Shown one piece after another: positions 18,954-25,208 of a stretch of 39,676 bases of DNA. The notes under the pieces were generated by a model. The model ran no database searches and was not told the DNA's origin. It was given only the letters and a program-made list of their open reading frames with translations. The stretch is from Lachnospiraceae bacterium (lineage in GTDB: Bacteria; Bacillota; Clostridia; Lachnospirales; Lachnospiraceae). The position numbers and the translations under genes were made by a program. Where the stretch lies: contig JAAUZV010000013.1 in NCBI GenBank assembly GCA_014804425.1, positions 61,477-101,152 on the forward strand. The letters run 5' to 3'. Positions within the stretch are counted from its first letter, which is position 1; each line of letters opens with the position of its first letter.

Positions 18954-18982
18954 TTTACAAAACAGGAATTGTGGTATAGAAT
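18954..18982 (+). promoter_or_regulatory. Possible promoter upstream of the PilZ gene
   Basis: TTTACA (18954-18959), a 17-base spacer and TAGAAT (18977-18982). The match is reasonable, but transcription would begin right at the hairpin at 18984-19007, so its use is uncertain. Confidence 0.3.
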
Positions 18983-18983
18983 A

Positions 18984-19007
18984 AAAAAGAACGCAGAGCG
19001 TTCTTTT
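18984..19007. terminator. Probable tyrS terminator
   Basis: AAAAAGAACGC pairs with GCGTTCTTTT around an AGA loop. The T-run belongs to the 3' arm and the A-run to the 5' arm, so it could act in either direction. Confidence 0.7.
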
Positions 19008-19067
19008 GAATGATTTTATAAAAAATGGAACACTGAGCATTTGAACGTATGGGTAAAGGAGCTGCCA

Positions 19068-19406
19068 ATGGAAGAGAGAAGACGTAATCAACGGATGGAA
19101 CTGACGGCAAAACTGGTTGCCAAAAGACTGGATTCCGACGAGGCAAGAGAACTGGAAATTGATATTACGGACGTATCAAAGACGGGCGTGGGGTTTTTGT
19201 GTGGCGAAGCGTTGGAGATCGGCGCGGTATATGAAGCGCTTCTGACGATTTGGACAAAAGAGGTCATTCATGCGTTTATTGAGATCGTCAGAAGCGTAAA
19301 AAAAGAAGACGGCAGTTTCCAGTACGGCGGTATTTTCATAGGCATGCCGGACATTGATGCAAAGCGGATCGAGGTATATGAGACCGTAAATCGCTTTCAG
19401 GATTAG
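19068..19406 (+). CDS. PilZ domain protein (c-di-GMP receptor)
   Basis: Single-domain PilZ protein of 112 residues. The c-di-GMP binding signature is present: RRRNQR near the N-terminus (RxxxR) and DVSKTGVGF (DxSxxG) about 35 residues later. It has no membrane helix, so it is likely a free cytoplasmic effector. ATG 19068 is chosen because AAGGAG at 19055-19060 is seven bases away; a TTG at 19041 would add nine residues without a ribosome site. It lies one transcription unit after a diguanylate cyclase gene, a plausible maker/reader pair, although tyrS sits between them. Confidence 0.88.
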   Translation: MEERRRNQRMELTAKLVAKRLDSDEARELEIDITDVSKTGVGFLCGEALEIGAVYEALLTIWTKEVIHAFIEIVRSVKKEDGSFQYGGIFIGMPDIDAKRIEVYETVNRFQD

Positions 19407-19427
19407 ACGGATATAGGCAGGTGTCAG

Positions 19428-19454
19428 AAAAGAGTTTCCGCAGGAAACTCTTTT
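19428..19454. terminator. Hairpin between the PilZ gene and tyrA
   Basis: Perfect 12-bp stem, AAAAGAGTTTCC / GGAAACTCTTTT, with a GCA loop. It is A-rich at one end and T-rich at the other, so it can be a two-way terminator. Its arm sequence recurs at 22352. Confidence 0.75.
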
Positions 19455-19478
19455 CGCTTGTCTTGTTGGAGGTATGGC

Positions 19479-20570
19479 ATGGAGATTGGTTTTGTGGGGC
19501 TTGGATTGATCGGCGGCTCGGTTGCGAAGGCAATCCGGCTTGCGGAGCCGGAGACGAAGATCACGGCATATGACATTGACCGGAACGCACTTGCGCTTGC
19601 TGCGCAGGAAGGCTGTATTGACGAAGCGGCGGACGGTGTGACGAGGGAAGCGTTTGGTACGTGCGATATGATTTTTTTATGTGCGCCGGTATCGGAAAAC
19701 GAAGGAATGTTAGAGCAGATTGCCGGTGTTATGAAGGAGGGAGCCGTGCTGACCGATGTCGGCAGTGTCAAGGGCGATATTCATGCACATATCAAAAGGC
19801 TGGGGCTGGAAGCATGCTTTATCGGCGGTCATCCGATGGCCGGCAGTGAAAAGACCGGGTATGAGAATGCGGATGCAAATCTGTTTGAAAACGTATACTA
19901 TATCATGACTCCGACTGCGCAGACTGCGCAGGAGCAGATCCGGCAATATGAGAGCCTGATCAGGAGCATGCGCGCGATCCCGCTTGTGATGTCGCCTGAT
20001 AAGCATGATCATGTGACGGGAGCGGTTTCGCATCTGCCCCATGTGATTGCAGCGGCGCTGGTCAATCTGGTGCGCGAAAAAGACAAAGAGGACGGTGTGA
20101 TGAAGATGATCGCGGCAGGCGGTTTTCGGGACATTACGAGAATCGCATCCTCGTCCCCCGTCATGTGGGAAGCGATCTGCATGACGAACACAGAGCAGAT
20201 TGTTGCGCTTTTGGACGCCTATATCGAATCGCTCGGCACGATCAGGGACACCATAAAGAAACGGGACGGCGAGCGGGTGTATGAATTTTTTGACGGTGCG
20301 CGCAACTACCGGGATTCCTTTCAGGTATCGGACAAGGGCGTGCTTAAGGCAGTCCATGCACTGCATGTGGATATTCCTGATGCGCCTGGAACGATTGCGG
20401 CGATCGCGACGCTCCTTGCAGAGCATGAGATCAGTATTAAAAATATTGGGATCATCCATAACCGGGAGTATGAGGAGGGCGTTCTCCGTGTAGAATTTTA
20501 TGATAAGGAGGCGCTTATGAAGGCGGAGGCGCTTCTGGCTGCGCTTCATTATCCGGTTTATCATAAATAA
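19479..20570 (+). CDS. tyrA: Prephenate dehydrogenase with ACT domain
   Basis: Oxidises prephenate to 4-hydroxyphenylpyruvate with NAD+, the committed tyrosine step. 363 residues. The N-terminal Rossmann motif is GLGLIGG (from residue 7). The family segments GGHPMAGSEKTG and VTGAVSHLPHVIA follow. A C-terminal ACT domain (about 290-360, HVDIPDAPGTIAAIATLLAEH onward) suggests feedback by tyrosine. ATG 19479 has TTGGAGGT 6-7 bases ahead; an earlier in-frame ATG at 19458 is less likely. It lies near tyrS, giving tyrosine synthesis and tyrosine charging side by side, but no T-box precedes tyrA itself. Confidence 0.95.
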   Translation: MEIGFVGLGLIGGSVAKAIRLAEPETKITAYDIDRNALALAAQEGCIDEAADGVTREAFGTCDMIFLCAPVSENEGMLEQIAGVMKEGAVLTDVGSVKGDIHAHIKRLGLEACFIGGHPMAGSEKTGYENADANLFENVYYIMTPTAQTAQEQIRQYESLIRSMRAIPLVMSPDKHDHVTGAVSHLPHVIAAALVNLVREKDKEDGVMKMIAAGGFRDITRIASSSPVMWEAICMTNTEQIVALLDAYIESLGTIRDTIKKRDGERVYEFFDGARNYRDSFQVSDKGVLKAVHALHVDIPDAPGTIAAIATLLAEHEISIKNIGIIHNREYEEGVLRVEFYDKEALMKAEALLAALHYPVYHK

Positions 20571-20597
20571 TCTGCGAAAGGATCTGAATCGAATAAA

Positions 20598-22271
20598 ATG
20601 GGAAAAAAAGAACACAAAAGGATAACGAATAAAAAGCTGCTTGTGAAAATGATCATTGTGCTTGCGGTACTGATTATCGGCGCGGTTTACTATTATGTCA
20701 AACTGCCTGCACTCAATATTCACAGCGCGGGTTTTTGGAAATTTTTACTCTTCCTTATTTTTGTGGGAACGGTACTGCAGCTGATTAGCAAGCTGAAAAG
20801 AGAAAATATAACCGTCTCGCAGGCGGGAATTTCGTTCACGGGTGATAAAAAAGTATTTCGGAGTGTAAAATGGGGAGTCATTGCGTTTGGCGCGGTGCTG
20901 CTCGCTTATATCATCGGTTCGATCCTGTCTTCACCCATTGTCAACGCCGGGAAATACCAGCGTCTCATGCCCGTGGAAGAACGGGAATTTCAGACGGACA
21001 TTGCGGAAGTAGACTATACGACGATCCCTCTTTTGGATAAGGATTCGGCGACGATTCTCGGCGAGCGGAAAATGGGTTCCATGATCGATATGGTATCGCA
21101 GTTTGAGGTGAGCAACGAATATACACAGATCAATTATAACGGCAGACCGGTGCGCGTGACACCGCTTCGCTATGCAAGCCTCATCAAATGGATCACGAAT
21201 CAGAGTAACGGAATTCCGGCGTATCTGCTCATGGATATGACAACACAGGATACGCAGATCATCAAGCTGGAGCAGCCGATCCGTTATTCCAAAAGCGAGC
21301 ATTTTAACCGGAATCTGTATCGGCATCTGCGGTTTCATTACCCAACCTATATTTTTGACGATCAGATCTTTTTTGAGATTGATGAGGAGGGAACGCCTTA
21401 TTGGGTTTGTCCTGTCAAAAAATTCAATATCGGACTGTTTGGCGGACAGACGGTTGGCAAGGTTGTGCTCTGCAATGCGGTGACCGGCGAATGTACGGCG
21501 TATGACGTGGAGGATGTGCCGACCTGGGTGGATAAGGTGTATTCTGCGGAGCGGCTTGTGCAGCTTTACAATTATTATGGTACGCTCAAAAACGGGTACT
21601 TCAATTCTATTTTAAGTCAGAGGGGCTGTGTGCAGACGACGAACGGCTATAATTATCTTGCTCTTGACGATGATGTTTGGGTGTATACGGGTGTGACAAG
21701 CGTCAATGGCGACCAGTCCAATGTCGGTTTTGTACTGATGAATCAACGCACGATGGAGACGCGTTTTTATACCGTGGAGGGAGCGATCGAGGATTCGGCC
21801 ATGTCGTCCGCAGAAGGACAGGTACAGCATTTGAATTATAACGCGACGTTTCCGCTGCTCGTCAATATCGCGTCCGAGCCGACGTATATCATGGCGCTCA
21901 AGGATGCGGCGGGGCTTGTCAAGATGTATGCGATGGCGAATGTCCAAAAATATCAGATCGTAGCGATCGGAGATACGGTCAGGGAGTGTGAACGCAATTA
22001 CCGTGAGCTGCTGCGCACAAACGGGATCGAGGCTGAGTCCGGCGATGCGCAGAGCATGAGCGTGAGCGGGACGATCGAGTCGTACGCGTCGGTCGTCATT
22101 GACGGAAACACTCATTTTTACTTGTGTTTAAGCGGGATTGACGCGATCTTTGATTTCGATATGACCAACGAAGAACTGCTCGGTATTATCCGTTACAAAG
22201 AAGGCGATGAGGTCACGATCCGGTATGAGGATGAGGGCAGCATGAGAAAGACCGTGACGGGGTTTGAATAA
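20598..22271 (+). CDS. Membrane protein of unknown function with large extracytoplasmic domain
   Basis: A 557-residue protein I do not recognise. A basic N-terminus (MGKKEHKRITNKK) is followed by three predicted helices at about residues 13-32, 44-63 and 92-115. About 440 soluble residues follow, likely outside the membrane. This part is rich in aromatic and acidic residues, with PYWVCPVKKFNIGLFGGQTV and a GKVVLCNAVTGECTAYDV segment that recalls PepSY-like ends. Its C-terminal 65 residues (from about 495) look like a small beta-barrel (ESYASVVIDGNTHFYLC, DEVTIRYEDE). The ribosome site is modest (GAAAGGATC). It follows tyrA by 27 bases and ends at a hairpin pair, so it may be co-transcribed with tyrA. 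Confidence 0.8.
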   Translation: MGKKEHKRITNKKLLVKMIIVLAVLIIGAVYYYVKLPALNIHSAGFWKFLLFLIFVGTVLQLISKLKRENITVSQAGISFTGDKKVFRSVKWGVIAFGAVLLAYIIGSILSSPIVNAGKYQRLMPVEEREFQTDIAEVDYTTIPLLDKDSATILGERKMGSMIDMVSQFEVSNEYTQINYNGRPVRVTPLRYASLIKWITNQSNGIPAYLLMDMTTQDTQIIKLEQPIRYSKSEHFNRNLYRHLRFHYPTYIFDDQIFFEIDEEGTPYWVCPVKKFNIGLFGGQTVGKVVLCNAVTGECTAYDVEDVPTWVDKVYSAERLVQLYNYYGTLKNGYFNSILSQRGCVQTTNGYNYLALDDDVWVYTGVTSVNGDQSNVGFVLMNQRTMETRFYTVEGAIEDSAMSSAEGQVQHLNYNATFPLLVNIASEPTYIMALKDAAGLVKMYAMANVQKYQIVAIGDTVRECERNYRELLRTNGIEAESGDAQSMSVSGTIESYASVVIDGNTHFYLCLSGIDAIFDFDMTNEELLGIIRYKEGDEVTIRYEDEGSMRKTVTGFE

Positions 22272-22272
22272 A

Positions 22273-22300
22273 AAATAGTTTTGCTGACGCAAAACTATTT
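22273..22300. terminator. Terminator-like hairpin after the unknown membrane protein
   Basis: Perfect 12-bp stem, AAATAGTTTTGC / GCAAAACTATTT, with a TGAC loop. The arms closely resemble those of the terminator at 8286-8318. Confidence 0.7.
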
Positions 22301-22301
22301 C

Positions 22302-22326
22302 GAAGAATTCCCTTTGGGAATTCTTC
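22302..22326. repeat. Perfect inverted repeat between convergent genes
   Basis: GAAGAATTCCC and GGGAATTCTTC, 11 bp, separated by TTT. No T-run follows on either strand. It lies between two terminator-like hairpins in the convergent gap and may reinforce termination or protect mRNA ends. Confidence 0.7.
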
Positions 22327-22352
22327 CGGGATTGTGAAATTTCCTGATTATA

Positions 22353-22377
22353 AAAGAGTTTCCTCCAGAAACGCTTT
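22353..22377 (-). terminator. Terminator of the - strand sporulation-type operon
   Basis: On the - strand, AAAGCGTTTC and GAAACTCTTT pair with one mismatch and run into TTTTAT. It lies ten bases past the stop of the 88-residue gene. Its arm AAAAGAGTTTCC is shared with the hairpin at 19428. Confidence 0.6.
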
Positions 22378-22386
22378 CGAAGGCGA

Positions 22387-22653
22387 TTATTTTTGTGCAA
22401 TATTGAGGATTTTGTCAATCTTTGCTTTATCTGCGTCGGAGCTGTTCTTTTTGATGACGTCCGAGATCAGACGGATCTCTTCTTTGGAAAATTGAATGTT
22501 TTCACTCTGTCCGCGTTTCGCGAGCGAGAGGAAAAACGGGAGAAGTTCTTTTTGTTTTAGGGAGGCGCTTTCAATCACGAGCGTATGCAGAAAATCCAGT
22601 TTTCTGCGCTCGATGTGGGAAAGCGTCTCGTCGTTCATCCAGTCTTTATTCAT
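22387..22653 (-). CDS. Small protein of unknown function in a sporulation-type operon
   Basis: An 88-residue, mainly helical and hydrophilic protein I do not recognise. Visible segments: SHIERRKLDFLHTLVIESASLKQKELLPFF, then QFSKEEIRLISDVIKK, ending KIDKILNIAQK. It has no membrane helix or signal peptide. The start is set by AGGAGG (22663-22668 on the + strand, read as its complement) nine bases ahead. It overlaps the end of the upstream 255-residue gene by eight bases, so the two are translationally coupled and share the sigma-E-like promoter at 23438-23466. Confidence 0.75.
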   Translation of the reverse strand: MNKDWMNDETLSHIERRKLDFLHTLVIESASLKQKELLPFFLSLAKRGQSENIQFSKEEIRLISDVIKKNSSDADKAKIDKILNIAQK

Positions 22654-23413
22654 AATTTTGTTCCTCCTGCCTTTCGGATGTGTCTTGTTCGGCATCCGTT
22701 GTACCGGACGGCGCCTGAAAGAGAGAGATCAAATCTAAAATGCGGCTCATATCCATGCCGGAACCGGTATTCTGGCTGCCGGAGGGGGCTGCATCTTCCG
22801 ATGACGCATTGACGTCATCTGTCATAGAAGTATTTTTATCCTGATCCACGGAAGCGGCATTCATTTCAGCCGATGTATCGGCTGCAGAGCGGTATTCGCT
22901 GCCGTCCTGCATAGCGGAAAACAGATTCATCATGTCAGCGGCAGAACTGTTTTCGCCGTCGCCCTGCATGGCGGAAAATACATTCATCATGTCAGCGGCT
23001 GACAGATCACCGGACATGCCGTTTAGAGCGGACAGGTACGGCATGATCTGCTGAAAACGCTGATACATGGAAAACATGTTCTGCATGCGGGCAAGCTCCT
23101 GATATTCGGATTCGGATAAACAGGGTTTTAAGGCGGTCAGAAGACGCGTAAGCCTTTGTTCGTCCGATGCCGGGGATTTTGCCTTGCCCGTCATATTTGC
23201 CAAGCCTGTTCGGAAACGTCCGCCTTTCAGGAGCGAGAGTGCATATTGAAGCTGTGAAAAGCGTACCCATACGGCGAGAAGCGGCTGATAGGGGGCAGGA
23301 AAAAAAGGAATCAGTATCCGCATGATGCGAAGCGCTTTTGTATCAAAAAGCGTATCGAAGTCCATAGGGGCGTCATTTTCAGCCGCGTCATGTTCGGATA
23401 AAATCGATTCCAT
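22646..23413 (-). CDS. Unknown protein with internal repeat, sporulation-type operon
   Basis: A 255-residue protein of no recognised family. The N-terminal half (about 15-120) is conserved-looking and partly hydrophobic (RIMRILIPFFPAPYQPLLAV, FSQLQYALSLLKGGRF). The middle holds two near-identical copies of SAADMMN(V/L)FSAMQ, and the last 70 residues are low-complexity and rich in Ser, Asp, Ala and Glu. There is no signal peptide. The start is MESILSEHD at 23413, with AGGAA about eight bases upstream; longer in-frame starts would run into the promoter. The sigma-E-like promoter suggests mother-cell expression early in sporulation, possibly as a spore envelope or morphogenetic protein (inference). 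Confidence 0.75.
   Translation of the reverse strand: MESILSEHDAAENDAPMDFDTLFDTKALRIMRILIPFFPAPYQPLLAVWVRFSQLQYALSLLKGGRFRTGLANMTGKAKSPASDEQRLTRLLTALKPCLSESEYQELARMQNMFSMYQRFQQIMPYLSALNGMSGDLSAADMMNVFSAMQGDGENSSAADMMNLFSAMQDGSEYRSAADTSAEMNAASVDQDKNTSMTDDVNASSEDAAPSGSQNTGSGMDMSRILDLISLFQAPSGTTDAEQDTSERQEEQNYE
22901..22999 (-). repeat. Two-copy tandem repeat inside the 255-residue gene
   Basis: Copies at 22901-22942 and 22955-22999 share about 40 bases (for example ATTCATCATGTCAGCGGC on the + strand). They encode the repeated SAADMMNxFSAMQ segment. The second copy carries three extra bases, so the frame is kept. Confidence 0.8.
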
Positions 23414-23437
23414 AGGAGTGTTCCTGCCTTTTTTCAT

Positions 23438-23466
23438 ATTGTATGCCATCCCGAATGGGAACATGC
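23438..23466 (-). promoter_or_regulatory. Sigma-E-like sporulation promoter of the two-gene - strand operon
   Basis: Read on the - strand: GCATGTT (23466-23460), a 14-base spacer and CATACAAT (23445-23438). The -10 box matches the Bacillus/Clostridium sigma-E consensus CATACANT exactly, and the -35 differs from KMATATT at one position. It lies 25 bases ahead of the ATG at 23413. No sigma-A promoter competes in this gap. Confidence 0.7.
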
Positions 23467-23489
23467 GAAGCCGGATCAGCCGTATTCAT

Positions 23490-23518
23490 ACAGGCGGGCA
23501 AAGGATAGGCCCGCCTGT
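23490..23518. repeat. Strong hairpin between the Cys-rich gene and the next - strand gene
   Basis: Perfect 10-bp GC-rich stem, ACAGGCGGGC / GCCCGCCTGT, with a 9-base loop. It lies 21 bases beyond the Cys-rich stop codon. It lacks a T-run on the - strand, so it may be a weak terminator or an mRNA-stabilising stem. Confidence 0.6.
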
Positions 23519-23538
23519 TGAAACGCAGGTGCGGAGAA

Positions 23539-23811
23539 TTAGCATCCGCAGCCGTTGTTGTTGCCGCCGCAGAAGCAGCTAAGGAGCAGCAGAAGGATGA
23601 GCCAGTCACAGCTGCTGTTGTCACCGTTGAACAAGCTGATGCCGTTACCACCGCATCCGCAGCCGCATCCGTTATTGCCGCCGAATAAGCTGGTGCCGTT
23701 TCCGCCGCACAGGGAAAGCAGGATGATGATCCAAATAATGTCACATCCGCATCCGTTATTGTTTCTTGCTGTGTTGCCGCATCCGCAAGAAGATGCTGTC
23801 AAGTCACTCAT
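23539..23811 (-). CDS. Cys/Gly-rich small protein, probable spore coat or envelope component
   Basis: A 90-residue protein with 13 cysteines and about 20 glycines. It has GCGC motifs at both ends and in the middle, and two very hydrophobic stretches (DIIWIIILLSL, about 24-34; DWLILLLLLS, about 69-78), each bracketed by cysteines and followed by CGGN. The two halves look like an internal duplication. Similar proteins in Clostridia carry vague names such as high-cysteine chorion-type protein, and no function is established to my knowledge. A sigma-K-like promoter and a well-spaced GGAGG suggest late mother-cell expression and a role as a cross-linked coat protein (inference). Metal binding is an alternative. 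Confidence 0.85.
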   Translation of the reverse strand: MSDLTASSCGCGNTARNNNGCGCDIIWIIILLSLCGGNGTSLFGGNNGCGCGCGGNGISLFNGDNSSCDWLILLLLLSCFCGGNNNGCGC

Positions 23812-23840
23812 GAGGGTGCCTCCGAAATTGTTTTATGGTT

Positions 23841-23867
23841 TATCATATGATGAGAGGTCAGATGTGT
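23841..23867 (-). promoter_or_regulatory. Sigma-K-like sporulation promoter of the Cys/Gly-rich gene
   Basis: On the - strand: AC (23867-23866), a 16-base spacer and CATATGATA (23849-23841), which fits the sigma-K pattern AC-(16-17)-CATANNNTA exactly. It gives a leader of about 20 bases that still holds GGAGG (23823-23819). The motif is short, so chance occurrence must be kept in mind. Confidence 0.6.
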
Positions 23868-23958
23868 TCCGATTTCATAAATTTATTTAAAAAAATTTAT
23901 CAAGAGCCACTGCTTTAGAAAAAATTTTTCCATATGTGGTAAAAATGTGGGAAAACTC

Positions 23959-23996
23959 TTGAAATTCTTGCAAGATATAGTAAAATAGGATAGAAT
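23959..23996 (+). promoter_or_regulatory. Candidate promoter(s) of the sortase/BspA operon
   Basis: Two overlapping sigma-A-like options: TTGAAA (23959) with TAAAAT (23981) at 16 bases, or TTGCAA (23968) with TAGAAT (23991) at 17 bases. Both lie 40-55 bases ahead of the sortase ATG, in an A/T-rich gap shared with the divergent Cys/Gly-rich gene. Confidence 0.55.
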
Positions 23997-24036
23997 GAAT
24001 CTAAGAATGGGGTAGGTATGACTGTGGAGAGGTCAT

Positions 24037-25185
24037 ATGGCAGGCACGAGATATCGCGTTGGAGATCATAATTTTTATAATGAGACGGATTACCTGAATG
24101 CCAAAAAGGATGAGGCGCTGATCGCGGAGCTTCGCAAGAAGACGGATTTTCGTAATCGCAAGCAGGTTCATGAGCTTTACAGTGCTATGCAGAGTGGAAA
24201 GATTTCCTTTGTCTCTGTACTGGGCAGGGAGTTTGATGACGAGGTTTATGAGACCTATCAGGCATTAAAGCAGCAGTCTGACGAGGAACCGCAGGGAAAG
24301 AAAAAGGGAAAACGCACAAAGAAATCGCAGGAGCGTGAACGGATTTCCCATGCATCCGAAGCGGACTTAGAGCGGGAAGCGCAGAAATTCTTAAAGCGCA
24401 GGGAACGTCAGCGCAGGCTGTTCATCGTTGCATGTGCGGTTGTGGCAGCCGTATGCATCGGCTACTTTGGATATTACCAATTTATGGCATCCCGGACGCA
24501 GAGCTCTTATGAAGCACTTGCAGAGCTTCGGGAGAAAGACCCGGCAACGCTGCCCGAAATACAGGTGACAGTGCGGGACGAGGCGGGAGAGGAAGAAATC
24601 ATTCTCACCGTGCTTGATGAGTATAAAACTTTATATAATAAGAACAGAAGTCTAATCGGATGGCTCAAAATTGACGATACCAATATTGACTATCCGGTGA
24701 TGCAGAGTCCCGATCCGAATTACTACCTGACACATAATTTTAATCAGGAACATGATAATAACGGCAGCATTTTTTTGGATCCGGACTGCGACATTGTACA
24801 TAGGAATACTAACCTGATTTTGTACGGGCATCACATGCGTTCCGGTAAGATGTTCGGGAGTCTGGACAGCTACAGCTCTGAAGCATTTTATGAGGAGCAC
24901 AAATATATTACCTTTGATACGATCTACGAGAAAGGGACCTATGAGGTCATGTATGTGTTCCGTTCACGTATTTATAATGAAGATGAGATCGTATTTAAGT
25001 ATTATCAATTTATTGACGTAGATTCCGAACAGGAATTCTATTCCAATATGAATGAGATGGCAGAAATGTCGCTTTACGATACGGGAGTGACAGCGGTATA
25101 TGGTGATAAACTTTTAACACTGTCCACCTGTGATTACAGAGAAGAAAACGGCAGATTTGTAGTCGTTGCCAAACGAATAGATTGA
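24037..25185 (+). CDS. srtB: Class B sortase with long cytoplasmic N-terminus
   Basis: Membrane transpeptidase that cleaves sorting signals between Thr and Gly and attaches proteins to peptidoglycan. The catalytic residues are His265 (ILYGHHM), Cys365 (LLTLSTCDY) and Arg373 (ENGRFVVVAKR). Helix and fold features (WLKIDDTNIDYPVMQSPD, GSIFLDPDC) mark class B. One membrane helix lies at about residues 128-148. Unusually, about 127 mostly charged residues precede it, including VGDHNFYNETDYLNAKKDEALI and a KKKGKRTKK stretch; typical SrtB proteins have only a few residues there. The gene heads an operon with two surface proteins that carry sorting signals. GGAGAGG precedes the ATG. Confidence 0.95.
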   Translation: MAGTRYRVGDHNFYNETDYLNAKKDEALIAELRKKTDFRNRKQVHELYSAMQSGKISFVSVLGREFDDEVYETYQALKQQSDEEPQGKKKGKRTKKSQERERISHASEADLEREAQKFLKRRERQRRLFIVACAVVAAVCIGYFGYYQFMASRTQSSYEALAELREKDPATLPEIQVTVRDEAGEEEIILTVLDEYKTLYNKNRSLIGWLKIDDTNIDYPVMQSPDPNYYLTHNFNQEHDNNGSIFLDPDCDIVHRNTNLILYGHHMRSGKMFGSLDSYSSEAFYEEHKYITFDTIYEKGTYEVMYVFRSRIYNEDEIVFKYYQFIDVDSEQEFYSNMNEMAEMSLYDTGVTAVYGDKLLTLSTCDYREENGRFVVVAKRID

Positions 25186-25208
25186 TGACATGGTAAAGGA
25201 GAGACATC

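Noticed and set aside
19710..20723. A 337-codon open frame on the - strand through tyrA
   Set aside because: It is opposite a clear tyrA gene; the product is basic, low in recognisable motifs and lacks a ribosome site. Such shadows are common in this codon usage.
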